Shown: one piece after another, positions 1 through 14,000 of the stretch | How the letters are laid out: the number at the start of each line of letters is the position of its first letter | How positions within the stretch are numbered: the first letter of the stretch is position 1 | Program-made: the position numbers and the translations under genes | Assembly: GCA_038496445.1 (NCBI GenBank) | Contig: JALMLS010000260.1 | Span: forward strand, 1-58,246 | From: Trichosphaerium sp. ATCC 40318 | Taxonomy: Eukaryota > Discosea > Flabellinia > Trichosidae | Direction: 5' to 3' | Length of the DNA stretch: 58,246 bases | Notes under the pieces: generated by a model | Database searches by the model: none | What the model was told of the DNA's origin: nothing | What the model saw: the letters and a program-made list of their open reading frames with translations, nothing else

Positions 1-535
1 TGCAATTTTGGCATTCGCACACAAGGTAACATTTGGTAATTTTTTAAATTTCTATCAATACCTGTTAATAACTCAACTAGTACAGAAATTACATGGTTTT
101 GGATATGCTCATCAGCGCAATACTGGCACAAATCACTGCATCAGAGCTACATGTATAGCACACTGAGACTAGATGGAACTTAAGTTGACGTGTTGTAATA
201 CCAAGTTAAAAGAAGTTGCATTGTTTTTTGGTACCATCTTGTTTGGATATTTTAAGTGAGTTTGTACACCATCCTTCTTTTTTACTTATCTTAATACAGC
301 TGGTTTGTTTTGGATTGACCCACATATTTTCAGGTAGGTCAAATAGTATGCCTTCCATTAATTCTCCATGCTCAAACCAAAAGGTCTTTAAAAACAACTT
401 GTTATTTGAATGTCACAAAATGAACAGTGTCGTACTGAAGATTGTACAACTATGCGATCATATGTACAGATTAAATAACAAATCCCTTTTTGTAATGCAA
501 GTTTAAAATAAGATCGTGTTGGCTTGTGATAAAAA
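1..535. other. Window edge, no supported gene
   Basis: No gene can be supported here. A 63-codon minus-strand frame at 206-397 contains WFEHGEL, which vaguely recalls the WFENGQL core of the YwqK repeats found elsewhere in this window, but no second repeat follows in register. It may be the tail of a gene lying outside the window or chance. Confidence 0.4.
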
Positions 536-2361
536 TTAGTTTACAAGCTCTGTGAAAAAGAAAGGGCATACCAAGTATTGTAACCATTTTGCAAGATTGA
601 GTCTCCATTGTGGCACTTTGTTCAAAGCGCAAGATAGCCATAGTTGGCGGGAGCGTTTACCATTTGGGAATACTGTCAAGACAGTTTCAAATACAGAAAT
701 GAACAAGGAATCATTATCAACAACACCCAATAGTATCTTTTTAAATATTGTTTGTTGCCATACATTTGTATCCAGTGAAATGGCTTTACTCATTTTCAAC
801 AACGTAACAACAACAGAACTATAGCCAAAGTACGCTAGGAATGTTACACACTCGTGTGTCAACAATAAGGTAGCATCATACCTGCATGCTGCAAAGCTGT
901 CCATCCTTCGTTGTCTTTTGCTTCAATATCTGCGTTAGAACCAAGTAATATTTCAACAACTTTACTACGCCCACCACGTGCTAAGAAATATAAGTTACAA
1001 CAAGTTGTACATAAATAGACAACAGTAACACCTGCATAATGGAGAGCTGTCCATCCTTTAACATTTTTTGCTTCTATATCTGCATTGAAACCAAGCAATT
1101 TTTTAGCAGCTTTTCTCCTTCCATTACGTGCTAAAAGAATGGTTTATATTTTGGTGTAACAGCAATAAGGTACCTGCAATATGGAGAGCTGTACATTCAT
1201 TTTTATTTTTAGCTTCAATATCAGCGTTTGATCTAAGCAATATTTCAATGACTTTAATGTGTCCTTTGCTGGCTAAAAAAATATAAGTTACATCAATTTG
1301 TAGCAGTGACAACAGGTTAGTACATGCAAAATGAAGAGGTGTCCATCCTCCCTCATCTTTTGCTTCTATATTTGCGTTTGAACCAAGTAACATTTCAACA
1401 ACCCTACTCTGTCCGAAATTTGCTAAGTTTACAATTATTATACATTGAGTGACACCAAGTTGTACCTGCATGATGGAGAGCTGTAGCTTCTTCGTTGTCT
1501 TTTGCTTCAATATCTGCGTTTGAACCAAATAATACTTCAATGACTTTAATGCGTCCATCATTTGCTATAGGCCAAGTTACATCAATTGTACATTGACAAC
1601 AATAAGGGTACCTGCAACATGGAGAGCTGTCCATCCAGATTTGTCTTTTGCTTCAATATCTGCGTTTGAACGAAGTAATACTTCAGCAACTTTACTATGT
1701 CCATTTTGTGCTAGTACAAGTTCAATAATTTAAGATTGCTAATAAAGGTACCTGAAAGATGGAGAGCTGTCCATGCTTTGTTATTTTTTGCCTCAATATC
1801 TGCATTTGAACTGATTAATACTTCAGCAACTTTGCTATGCCCACTCTTTGCTAGAAGAAGTTACATCAATCTTAAATTGACACCTATAAAGTACCTGCAT
1901 GGTGAAGAGCTGTCCATCCAGAGTTGTCTTTTGCTTCAATGTCTGCGTTAGAATCAAGTAATAATTCAACAACTTTACTCTGTCCATCATATGCTAAGTT
2001 GTCAATAATTATACATTGACTGACACCGATTTGTACCTGCACGATGCAGAGCTGTCCATCCATTTTCAGACCGTACTTCAATATTTACACCTAAACCAAG
2101 CAATGTTTCAACGACTTCACAATGTCCTTGATGTGCTAGAGGTACAAGTTACAATTGTATATTGATAACAATATAGGTACCGGCATAATGGAGAGCTGTC
2201 CATCCTCCATTATCCATATATTCAAAGTTTGCCCCCTTTTGTACACAAATTGTTACAATAATAGGCATACCATTCTGTGCTAAAATCCAGTTACATTCAC
2301 TCGTGGTCAGATGTTTACCTGCAAACAATAAAATTGTGTCGCCGAATTGTGTTTTACACAA
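536..2361 (-). CDS. Ankyrin-repeat protein, one repeat per exon
   Basis: At least ten ankyrin repeats are visible, each on its own exon of about 95-100 nt and each separated by a 40-55 nt intron. Every exon ends with a version of GWTALHxAG followed directly by a gtac donor. These exon ends lie near 2178, 2032, 1893, 1748, 1609, 1465, 1321, 1170, 1028 and 880. Repeats carry the usual VVExLLxxxADIEAKD helix-turn pattern. After the last repeat comes a C-terminal exon of about 100 residues without ankyrin consensus, ending in FTELVN and a TAA at 536. Ankyrin stacks bind other proteins; the partner is unknown. The 5' end is uncertain: a short exon reading CKTQFGDTILLFAG ends near 2320, but I see no convincing ATG, so the true start may lie a little beyond 2361. 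Confidence 0.8.
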
Positions 2362-2399
2362 TCTGCTGTTTAGCTCCTTTACTACAGATTGTCAAACAT

Positions 2400-3141
2400 C
2401 TTAAAAACCATGGTAAGATTAAGCGCACCCGTTGTAATACTTTCATATCGTCCCCTCAGTATTGCCAATTCGTCTGCATAACTGTTAAATAGAGCACGTG
2501 AAAATATCCTGTTCTTGTTACTAACCTTCTAACGTTAACGCTTCTTCTGTACTTTGTTTTTGTTCAGACATCAAGAGGTGTTGTAACGCACGTTGTATAA
2601 TAGAAAATATAACCTCAACACTGTTTGTGGTTGTGAATCATGTACTTGTTTTGGTACTCCGCCTGTCCCACTTCAATCATTGCCCACGTGCGGTTCTGGC
2701 ACACTGTTCAGCTATCAAGGGCAAAAGAACCCGCCGGAGTTGAAATGGCGCAATGGTGTACAAAAGCACAAGACGTTTTTTCAGGGGCGTTCACAATGTA
2801 CACATCCCATTTAGCACAACATCGCTATAAGGGCATTTTAACTTATCGTGATGTATCAGAAAATAGTCTACAACTCATAGTATGAACCACCCAAACATTT
2901 TACTATTTTTCTTCTCTACGCTGTTGGTACTGTTCAGCATTGAAGGTTGTTCGTAGGGATTAACTCAACAATTCAAGGCTGTTCCAGCTTCATCATAATG
3001 TATCTGTTTCCTGTTGTGGATTGAAAACAAGGAAAGGGAAACCTATGCCCAATAATATTTGAGGTTTGTTGTCGACATCATTAATTACAAGTGAGGAAAG
3101 AATTAACTTGTAATTTATTTTCAGTCCTAGTACAAGTGTTT
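2400..3141. other. Intergenic, between two minus-strand genes
   Basis: Upstream side of the ankyrin gene and downstream side of the ABCG gene. An 81-codon plus-strand frame at 2640-2885 has no recognisable motif and no exon signals, so I do not call it. CACGTG occurs near 2495 and 2685. Confidence 0.4.
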
Positions 3142-6100
3142 TTAACGTTTCTGGTGGCGAATAAAACGAAGTGCTAGCATAGCAATAATAACAAAAACAA
3201 AGTATATGCCATATAATACAACCATATCAATCCATTTCAAGTCAACATTCATTTCGAAAGCATCAATTATGATATTTCCGTTTGTGATAGGACAATAGAA
3301 TTGCGTCACATTCATTCCTGATTCTGATTGGAATGATATAGGTATTGCACCAACGTTACCCTAAATGTGAGTAAGAGACTGGGTGCACCAAATATTGTGG
3401 ATCGGAACAACAAAAAACACGAAAAAAAAAAAGAAAAAAATACAAAGATAGCGTACAGGGCATTCAAATACACGATCTTTTAATTCATTGATTGAAAGCG
3501 CTTCAAGAGAGTAGTGTATGAATGAAATCCAATACCACCATCCAAACCAATCTAAGCTCATAGTTAGTGCTGGTAAGAGAGTACCCACATGGAGTTGTGT
3601 CGAATGGAAACGTGGCTATTTAAGCCAATAAAGCTTGCGAAATAGAAACAAACGTACTTGGCATGGCACTTCTAACGGTGATGAATCCAGCAGTTAAGAA
3701 ATTAAGTGTCAGGAAAGCAGAGAAAGACAAGTTTCCAACAGCAATGTTTGGTGTCAAGAAGCCTTTAACAAAAAAAGTTAACAAAACAGTTGCTTTAATA
3801 TAAGAGTGATGATACTTACTGACAGCCAATGCGAATGCAGATGTAGCAAGCATAAGTCCAAAAGATCCAAGCATGTAAAATAAATAAGCTGTAAAGGTAG
3901 GCTATAAAACAAAGTAAGCGAATCTTCTTTCACCAGGGTTTTGTTTTGTTTCGTACGTTCAAGCCAGCAAGAATATAAACGATAGTTGATGAAACAACGA
4001 CCTAAGCAAACTTGTTATTATACAATACAATAAACAATGTTGTCTAATATTAAAAAAACAGCCTGTGATTTGAGAGTCAAGGCAAATGAGTTTTAGTTCA
4101 CTTACAGTGATAAGAATGGTTGGAAGATCAAGTAACACCATTCCCAGAACATAAGAAATTGAACTGTACATTCCAGCTGATTTCTCTCTGTAGTACACGG
4201 CACGTGTTTCATAAGTCCTTTGAAAAGAAAATTTGTCAGCATCAGTGTACCCAAAAATAAGTTTGAAGACGACGAAGAACAAGATGCAAAATATGTTGCC
4301 AGTAACATACCTTGGAATAATACCAAAAGCGAATAAATTCGCAAACAGAGCTGAGAAAAATACCAGATTAACACGTTCATTTGCACCAGTTTGATCATTA
4401 GCAGTTTGAAGGTATGTAAGACCTAAAAAAAAGACAAATTAGTTGGTACCAACTTCAAAAAAAATTACAAAACTCGGATAACTGTTGGGTTGCTATTGAG
4501 TTACAACATACCTAGTAGCAATGAAACAAAAAGAGTACGAATAAATCCAAGTGTGAACTCAATTGGTTGTCTCCAAAAGTATCTCCACCAACGAGCTGAG
4601 TTTAGACTTAATTGGAGTGCAAAAGAAGCGTTGTACTATGATGTTTCATGTAAGTATTCAACAGTTAGTTAAAAGAGAATGAAAATATAAGGTCTGTTTT
4701 CACAAGATAAAAGGGTGAGTCTTACACGCTTGCTACGCTTTGCAGGAGGAGCAGGATTTTTATGAAGCTTCTTCAAATCTTTCTTCAGTTTTATTCCTAG
4801 TTTGGTATCTTTGAATTGATCTGGTAGGCTTCTATCGTCATCTTTGGATTTGAGTTTAGATGAAGCAATATCCAATACAACATCTGCTGGATTTTGTTGG
4901 TTTGGTATCGTATATCCAAGGTTCTTGAAGTGGTTAAGAAGTGCTAAAATATATGTCAATAGAAACGCAATCAAAAAAAAAAAGATTATCACTGTGGCTC
5001 TACGTACTTTTTGATCTATCCCCTGTTGGTCCAAAGTATACTTGTATACCTCCTCTCTTCAGTAGAAGTAAATGGGAGCATCTATCGAATATACGTGTTG
5101 AAGGCTGATGGATTGTGCAGACAACAGAGCATCCTTCTTTTGCAATATTCGCAATAGCAGTCATTACTTCATCAGCACCTGCTGAGTCCAATCCTAAGCA
5201 AAGAGCGTAAGTACTTATATTGTAATGATATGCTAAGGAGTACCAGAAGTAGGTTCATCCAAGAAAATGACAGGAGGACTCACAACATACCTAAAGATGT
5301 TAATTTGAGAACAAACACCAAAAAAAAAGGCTACGTACTCAATGGCAATAGTAACTCTCTTTGCTTGAGCTTGAGATAGATTCTCAACAAGCTCGTTTGC
5401 AATATCTACAAGATCTAGAACTTTCATTGTTCTTTGTAATGAATTAGACAAGACTTTCAACAATCTCATTTTACCTGTCTATATGTGCGGCCATTGCAGC
5501 TTTCTCGTCATTTCCAGTGTATCTCAAACGAGCACTGAACTGAACTGTCTCAAAAACAGTTTGACTCTAAACCACGTGATGAGAAATAAAAAACAAAACA
5601 TAATCCCGATAAGAAAGACTTACATGCATATGAACATCTGTTTGCTCACAATATCCAATTGAAGCTGCGAAACCACCTCCAGTTACAGCTCCATCAATCA
5701 ATACTTCACCAGTGATACTACCAATATTCTTTCTTTGTGCAAGAACGTCCAAAAGAGTAGTTTTACCAGCACCAGAAGGTCTTGAAGCAGAAAAAGTCAA
5801 AACAATTAAACATCTTTTTTGTCACGTACCCCATGAGCGCCACAACCATACCTGGTTTGACATACCTAATTACAAAGTATTTAATAAATCGTGTTTTGGT
5901 ACATAGAGATGGTGCATCTACATACCCGTTTATGTTGGTGAGTAACTGAATTGTCTTTGGCTTTCCAGGAACAAAGTAGTTCAACTACAACATTGTTAGT
6001 TTAAAGGTTAAACGTTGAGCATCATCTGTCCTGACTTACGTCTTTCCAACTTAAAACAGCACCTTGAATCTCTTCTTTCAATAAAGCGTTGTCTTCTTCA

Positions 6101-9100
6101 AGATCAAACTCGAAAAGCTTCTCTAAAACGCTACGTAAGCACTTTGACTTTGATGAAATAAACCCGCTATTCATTTGGTAATATCACTTGATATCAAACT
6201 TACTTGGTGTTGAACGGACTACCTCTTTTGGTATACTGAATCTCATTGCCAAATAAAGAGCAAAGTTCCAGAATACAACCCAGCCAAACAAACCAATTAA
6301 CATATACCTATAAACGAACAAGTAAGCAATTTACACCAAGAATTGTTAAAGACCCTTACCATCTATCGTTAGCCCCACTCAAGAAGCTTCTGGATTCTAA
6401 AGCTTGTGTACCAGTTGTCAATGGGCAGACTTGGTTACCTTCATAAAAAAGGTTAAAAAGAGAAACTCATGTTGTTCAAACAAAAAAGTGTTTTTAAGTT
6501 AATTGGTTCACGTGTTTCTTCATACCCTCAAATCCGCCTTCTTCAAATGTTGCATTAAAAGTAGGAAGTATAGTAGGTGGTACAAGATCATCAGCTACAC
6601 AAAAGTGAGTAAATAACTCTATGTAAAGTCTATTAGTTTCAAATGCACATACCGCTACATTCAAAAGTCAAAGGAAAGAATTCATTGATGGCAATTGCGT
6701 TGAATGCGTAGAACATTGGGTTGATCCAAAATAGCCACACAAGGTATCCAGGTTGTTCTCCACGTTGTATCAAGAATCCTTAAGAGAAATCAGTACACTA
6801 AGAGCCAAAACAAGGTATTAAATACAACATACCACTGTACAAAATCAAAAACGCAATGACGTTTGATCCATAAACGAAAGCAGCCGATTGAGATGGACTA
6901 AGGTATGCAACAACTTGTATTATAGCGAGAACAGATAGATAAAGAAAGTATGAGGTCAACAAGAAGAAAAAGTATGCTCCAACATCTGCACGAAGCCCAG
7001 CTAGAAAAAAAAGTAAATAACAAAACTATGACAAAAAAAAAAGTAAGGTAGGTACCCGCCCAGTATCCTATTGATCCAAATACGAATACCTGCCAGAATC
7101 CCCATACAGTTTCGTGAATAAGATCAACAATCATAAAAGGAACAACAGAATGCCAATGTTGCTTTCGATGAAGATCAAATATCGGTCTCCACTAAAAGAT
7201 AACAATCAACAATAAAACACCAAGGAAAGACTTCGCTAATGAGATACTTACCTGGAATATAGTACCAATAATACCAACACCCAGTAGACCAATTTGATTG
7301 GACAATGAGTACATAAAACCCAAGCGAAGTGCGATTTGATCGTAGTCTTCATCAAATCTGAAAAAGAAAAATCCAAGAATTAAGGCTAAAAGGAAAAGAG
7401 TAAGTGTTCTGTCAAGTATGCACATATAAATCACTTTTAACAACTCAAAATAAATGATAAACGTACATAGGAATATGAGATTCAAAGTTATAACAATATA
7501 CTTTGGTTTTTCTCTCCATGAATGAAGAAGTTTTCGATGAAGCAATAAGCCGATTTGTTCCATTGTTGTTGTATCATAAGGACTTGTTTCTTTTTTAGTA
7601 CGAGAAATTGTTGTGGTTGCTGTTTTACTCGTATTAAGAGTCTCGCCTTTGTTGATCTCCTTTGTAATCTTCCTCTTTTCTTTTGACTCATTCCACTTGT
7701 AAATCAGCTCCGAACTAAACATATGATCAACAAAACTTAACATTCAAGCTCCTTTTTGCCATACCTTCTTGTTATCTTACACTTATCTGTTGCAAAATCG
7801 AGTGGATTGTCAACAAGAGTACTAAATTAGACGTGTAAGTGGTACAACCAGATACAATATTTTATGAACCTGAGGTATTCTCCAGCATTGTAATCATCTG
7901 GACATTCAAATCCAAGTTTTTGGAAGTACGACTTTGCCTTATCACGTGGTCCCTTTTGATCATGTTAGTATTGAAAACCCATCATCGAAATAATACTTCA
8001 CACTTACGGCATAAGCGATACGACCATTTGATAGAAGAATGACTTGATCGTAAAGGTTCAAAACCTGAAAACAAAAAATTAAAAAAACCACTAAATGATT
8101 GAAGCGTTCATACCTCTTCAGCAGGCTGTAACAAGCTCGCCATTACCTATGATATCGCATTAGTAACGCTTACATGTATTAGTCACTAAAACGTACAGGT
8201 ACACCTCCTTCTTGACTCAAAATCTGGAGAACTTTGGATAGTCTCAAAGCAGCCGCTGAATCCAAACCAGTTGTTGGTTCATCAAGTAGAAGAAAGTTTG
8301 GCTAAAATACAATAAGCTTTCAAACAGAAGGTAACGTTTGAGGAAACTCGCCCGTCTTAACCATGCAGCTCCTACTGTTACACGTCTCTTTTCACCTCCA
8401 GAAATACCTCTACACGACGTTAATACAAATTTGACACAATTTTTTTTGTTGGAGAATGAAGAAATTCTTGACTACCTGACAAGTGGTCCACCAACAATGG
8501 TATCAGCGCAATTGGTAAGCTCAAGTAGTTGAAGAATAACATTCGATATCCTCTCCACATCAGCTACAAACAGTAAGTAACAAAATCTCGTAAAAATAAA
8601 AAGTAAACCTGGTTGTACCTGCTGGAACACCTTGAAACCTCGCTGCAAAGTAGAATGTCTCACGGACTGTCAACAAAGGCAGATGAACGTCTTGTTGTAA
8701 GGTATAACTGTAAAGCTTGTGAAACGTCCTTCCTGTGAATACCTTTCCAGGTACTTCAACATCAACAATACCAGTAATTGTCCCGTCTCTAAGTAACATG
8801 TTAAAAAAAATAAAATAAAAATGGTTTAATTGGAAGTTGTGAACAAATAACGCGAGCTAAAAAACATTTTGACTCCTTCAACACCAAAAAAGGTAGGCAC
8901 TTTTTTCAATGCGTAAAACCACCAAGCCAAGCGCACGTGCGCGAATACGAAAATAAAAAATGAATAAAAACTAAAGTACGACATAAAATGACGGAGTTTT
9001 ACGTGTCTTCGTTATACAGAACGTTGTATTTGAGTGAGGCTGATTTTACAGTATTCAAAAAAAATTACAATAAAGAAAAAAGTCACATACCTGGTTCCAA

Positions 9101-9883
9101 CCATAACATCAAGTAACGATGTCTTACCACTCTTAGGAGCTCCTAGAAGAGCAGTCATTTGACCCTTTTTTAAGATGAAGGAGTGATTTTCCAATACAGG
9201 TAACCTACAAAAAAAAAATGAACGAGTTAACAAAAGTTTCTCCTTTTCTCTCTTTTTACCTGACTGTAGCAGTGCTTTGGTTTAAAATAGTAGAGAAGCT
9301 ACCAGTATCTAGTTTTGCAGCATAACTCAAGCGATCTACGATGACAGTAGCTCCTTCAAAGCCAGCCTGAAAAAGGATAAGATTTTCAAACCATTAAATC
9401 AGCAGTAAAAATAAATACGCCTAGGAGTTAAACTACGCCCAACGTACATCTTTTGCGATCTTCCTGAAGGATACAGTTTTACCGGTACTTATTTTAACTG
9501 TAGGTGTTTTAATTACTCCATCTTCGGCATCAACGATATCATCATCGTCATCTATAGAACGTGAGTACTAATAAGCGACAAAAAAGAATCTCGGTTTTAT
9601 TTTTTTAATTACCCGTTTCTCGCTGTTTCTTGCTTTTCTTCTTCTTTGATGATACAGGTATCATTTCCACGTCTTCATCGTGATGTTTGTGTTTCTTACG
9701 TTTCTTTTTTTTGTTTTCGTCTTTATGACCTTCGCTATCATGTGCTAGCGGCTGCATAAGATCGCTTGACTCAGAATCACTCTGTTTAGACTCGGAAGAA
9801 GAATCTGCCACTTTATTCACAGCGTCGTTTTGTGACACCTCTGAAAGCGATGCATTATCAGTGCTATCGCTTGATGAGCTCAT
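3142..9883 (-). CDS. Full-size ABCG (PDR-type) transporter
   Basis: This encodes an ATP-driven efflux or lipid pump of the ABCG/PDR family with the reverse order NBD-TMD-NBD-TMD. The start at 9883 opens a Ser/Lys/Asp-rich cytosolic tail. NBD1 has Walker [10 protein letters not shown] (near 9130), signature GISGGEKRR (near 8390), Walker [13 protein letters not shown] (near 8270) and the PDR-style LLQPAEE in place of an H-loop His. Hydrophobic exons fill about 7900-6550. NBD2 has Walker A PSGAGKTT (split by an intron after ALMG near 5830), a diverged signature [13 protein letters not shown], Walker [10 protein letters not shown] and H-loop TIHQPS (near 5115). The second membrane half runs 4700-3142 and ends in a helix followed by RFIRHQKR and TAA at 3142. 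Both Walker lysines are present, so it should hydrolyse ATP. More than 20 introns, many starting gtac. The substrate cannot be inferred. Confidence 0.9.
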
Positions 9884-10593
9884 TTTTATTGATTTATCCC
9901 TAAGTTGTGATCAGACTAGTGTTGTACTATTAATTTTAAATTAACACTGAAAATGACGACATAGAAAACTCATGTGTTTTCAAGGGGTAAATAATTGTGC
10001 GGTAAAGATCACTTAAAACAGAAAGTGGAACGCGAAAAAAAAGCAGTATTAACACTTGAAAGCCTACAAAGTCGCTTTTCGGCGGAAAAACTATTTATCG
10101 TACCGAATTTCGCTATTGTATATCTATATGAACTCTAGAGGGTGTAGCGGTATTGTACAGCATAGCGGGGCAAAAAAATCGTAGATACGCATTTATATCC
10201 TTTCCAAATTTAGTTAAATGGTACGAAACATGTCTCCTACGCATAGCATTATTATATACCGTAATGGTATTTAGCTTCGCACCGGTGCGGGCAAAAGTTT
10301 TGAAATTGCCCGAAAAAAATCGCGTTACTCCTTTGGATTGCCCGCTCTTTTTTTTTTTGAGTTCAAATCACGTCACTCGTTTCAGTCGCCTATAAATCTT
10401 TAATACAGTAATGCACCAAAATGTTGGGAAACCAATCTAAGCACGTGCACCAACGAAACTAATGTTCCTACACTTTTCTTAGGTAGTCCAATAACACAAT
10501 CGTAGAGTGTACGTAAGCATACGTTTGTACAGAAACATACGTACTAGTACGAATACATTACCATAGTGATTGTTTTCTAATTGCTTCGCTCTC
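9884..10593. promoter_or_regulatory. Intergenic, upstream of the ABCG gene
   Basis: Holds the 5' flank of the ABCG gene and the 3' side of the small minus-strand gene. An 80-codon plus-strand frame at 10153-10395 has no motif and an odd composition, so I leave it out. CACGTG occurs at 10442. No TATA-like element stands out. Confidence 0.35.
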
Positions 10594-11025
10594 TTACAAC
10601 TTTTTTATTGTCAAAATGGCTCGGGTATCGACTGAATTCCCATCAAACATGTTATGACCACTAAACGCCTTAACAGCAAGACTGTATAAAGCTTGAAGAC
10701 ATGGTGATGCCAATTGCACAACACCACCAATGGGAGGGATTAAAAATGAAGGAAAAATCTGCTGATGGCACGTGAAAAAAAAAATCATTTGGCTGACTTT
10801 GTTATGTTCCATTTGGCTAAGGCGATATTTCAAGGCATTAGCAGACAATCACTATAACGCCAGCATGTTGAGAATAGATATTTTAGTTGACTTATCACGT
10901 GCCAAAGCCATAAATTTAAGAGGTTCAGTAAACGTCTTTTTTATGCTACTCTTGTCATTTGTCAGTAGCAAGTTGGCCTCATTCTCCTAAAAATGTCAAA
11001 GAACATCTGATCTTCTTCTCTGTGA
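10594..11025 (-). CDS. Unrecognised short protein, probably incomplete
   Basis: Three open pieces join in frame. The first (about 10990-10870) reads ENEANLLLTNDKSS then EPLKFMALARDKSTKIS. A very short piece carries QMEHNK. The last (10760-10594) reads PPIGGVVQLASPCLQALYSL and ends at TAA 10594. The helical, leucine-rich style recalls an alpha-solenoid fragment, but I do not recognise the family. A further open piece upstream would overlap the first exon of the F-box gene on the other strand. I found no ATG, so this could be a remnant, a gene whose 5' exon overlaps its neighbour, or a chance frame. Confidence 0.3.
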
Positions 11026-11083
11026 TCAATAACATTCAGTTAAGTTACTTTCTTGATACCTTGGTAATCAGTTGTGAGTTCCA

Positions 11084-14000
11084 ATGACGGACGAGGTTGT
11101 TTACGACCTATCTGATTACCCGCTTGAATTATTAGTAAGTTTTAACTTATATATAGCGTAAGGTTGCTAATACGCCTAGGAACACATATTTGGCGCGTTA
11201 AATGGCATATCTCTTGCAAATGTGTCCTCTGTGTGTCAGTTATGGCGAGATCTCAGCAATACGGAGGAAAACTGGTTCGTATACGCAATAAGAGCGCTAC
11301 AAACTTATCACAAGGAAGGTCAAGAGTATTGAGACGATTTGAAAGCCAGGTTCTGTTAGTTGATGATACATCACCCAAGAGAGCAGAAGATATGGAAGAA
11401 GAGTTTAAAACGTCGTTAAAATTTTTAAACGAAGACGAAGTTTGTACTTATCAAGACGTATACGATAAAATGCCTCCTAAGCAGCTATACAGGCATATGG
11501 TACGGTGAACTAGCGTAATATAATGGAGCTTAACGGATTTTAATGCAAAGTCCACGTTCTTGATCGTGTGCTGCCAACCATTAAACACCGGAGATGTGGG
11601 ACTTTCATTTAAGGATAGAGAAGGAGCACCAATAAGGAAAAAACGTATTTTCAGTTCACCAGAGGATGCCTTGGATGCCTGCTGTGATGGAGATGCTATT
11701 TTTTTTGAAAACGGTACAAATGCTGTTGTTTTCTTCTTTTTTTCCTATTGCGTTAACTCGGTAATCACGTGGGCTAATATTGTTGTTTAGGAAATCATAC
11801 AGTGGATAACAGTCTTAGTTTAATAGTAGATAAATCTATACTCTTGTTGGGAGATAATGCAACAAGTAAGCAATGAAAAAATAAACGTTGCGCTTTGAAA
11901 AAAAAAATAACATGTGTAGGTATTGAGTGTCCCTTAGATTTTTATACGAACTATGCTATCATGTTTGGACTAAATGTACCCCATGTTAAAGTACTACCTG
12001 GCGCTATGGTGTTGATGTACACATGCAGAGTTAAAAAAAGTGAGTCTTTGTTCTATTGAAGTACTTGTTGTTAACTTTTTTTTTAGGTGTTAATGTGTAC
12101 CGACATGCTTCAGCTTACATTTGCTATGCGCATGTGCGAATCAACGAAGTTTATTTTTTAATTAATATCTACTAGATTTCTTCTCTTGAACTAGAAGAAG
12201 GTTTTATTAGTATATGTTGCCCGTTTTACCAGTTCGTCAAGGAACCATACTCAAATCAACGTAAGCACTTTTTTTGATTGTTTTTCCACATAATTTAATA
12301 AAACACATCTGATGTAATGCCCTAGAGATTGATATGCTGGTTAATAAGCTAATAACCAGTACTGATCCATCAGTGATTGGATCATTATGCTTTACGTTAA
12401 GCGGAGTATTAGGCGCTAATTGTAAGTCAACAACAAGCAGTTTTTTTCTAGCTAAAACCTTCTAGCAGGAGAAGTGTCAGGACCATCCAAAGAGCATCTG
12501 ATGTCGCATAATATAGTACCACAACTATGTGCATTTATAAATAAGTACAAGGATAATGTGAGACTGTTGGTATGCCTTTTTGAGATATTTTTAACTCATC
12601 TAACATAAAACCAGGCTGCTGTGGCTTGTGCATTGATACCATTTGGAAATGGTGATGTAGAGTGCTTAGAGAGAAATGAGGATATAGAATATATGATAAA
12701 TGCTGGTATCGTGTTAATTATGATGCGTGGTATCGAGAAATACGTCTCCACTACCTATTCGTTTTATTTAAAACAGGTATATAAAAAAAAACATACTTTG
12801 TTTATCACGTGAACTGAACAAGTTCTTTAGATCTCCGTTCTATTGTTTGAAATTTATGCCTATGCTGTAAACTTAGATACATTACGTGCAACATGTACGT
12901 TATGAAATTAAGGTATAGCATTATCTGTACTAAGCTGTGTTAGTGTCGAACATGCCAGACAATGTTAAGATTCTACTGAATATTGCTGATAATATAAAAC
13001 AAACACAATCAACAGTTGATTATACAGTACTATACTCAATACTTTCTCGAACATTTAGTGTTCACCTTCAGCACCGCATGCGATTTTATAATTATAGAAT
13101 GAATTAAGCTTCAAACTAACCACTTGCTTAGAACATAATATCACTGCGTTTATTTCTTTGAATGGTTTTGAACGTATATTTAAACTTCTGCCTAAAGTAA
13201 ACACATATCTTGTTGGTCTATTCTTAGGTGTATTCTTGCCTGTCATAAATAAGGGTATGTTAAATATACATTAAGCGGGGAGACCTAATCTTGCAAGAAC
13301 TTGTTTTTTTGTTTGATTTTTACATTATTTTGTAGATATCTGTGGATCATTTGCTGACTCATTTCTAAAATATTGGGATTCCACGCTTTCCAAAGTAGAT
13401 TTTTTAAAAGAGGCTGATGAAGTATTGTTTGAGAGCGTTGTATCTCTGTTAGTTTGTCTAGACAGAGGTAAGATGAAGAAAAAAAAAAACCACATATTCT
13501 TGCTTACATTGGTATCGTAGAACCTCTCATTCGATCTATATGTGACTACCTTGTTACAACAGAAAGAACTAAATGGGTATATGCATTGAAATTTGTTATG
13601 GCGTTTTGTCACAGAGGTAATTCCTATTTTTTTCTTCTTTTTTCTAATTTGTTTAGAGCCATCTGCCCTCCTTGTAATCAAATACAATATTTTAAAGCAT
13701 TTGAGAGAGCAAGCAGAAAAAACGAGATCACCTGAAGTATTCCAAGACATTGTCTATCTCCTTCATATTCTCGCAAGCCACAAAAAAGTCAGGGAAAAAG
13801 TAGCAGAGGTATTGTTGCTTCTTTTTCTTTATTCTTAATTTAATCTCTTCAATAGACCTTGGAGAGTATTAAACCAGTACTTTTGAAAAGTAAACTATAT
13901 CATGGTGCAGAGCCTTGGGTGTCATCGTTTTGTAAACTACTTGAAGGTACTTCTCATTTTCTGGTTTTTTTCTTTGTTTTTTTACAAACCTTGTTCTGGG

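Noticed and set aside
206-397. YwqK-like fragment at the window start
   Set aside because: Only one weak WFEHGEL match and no second repeat in register.
2640-2885. 81-codon plus-strand ORF
   Set aside because: No motif, no splice context and unremarkable composition.
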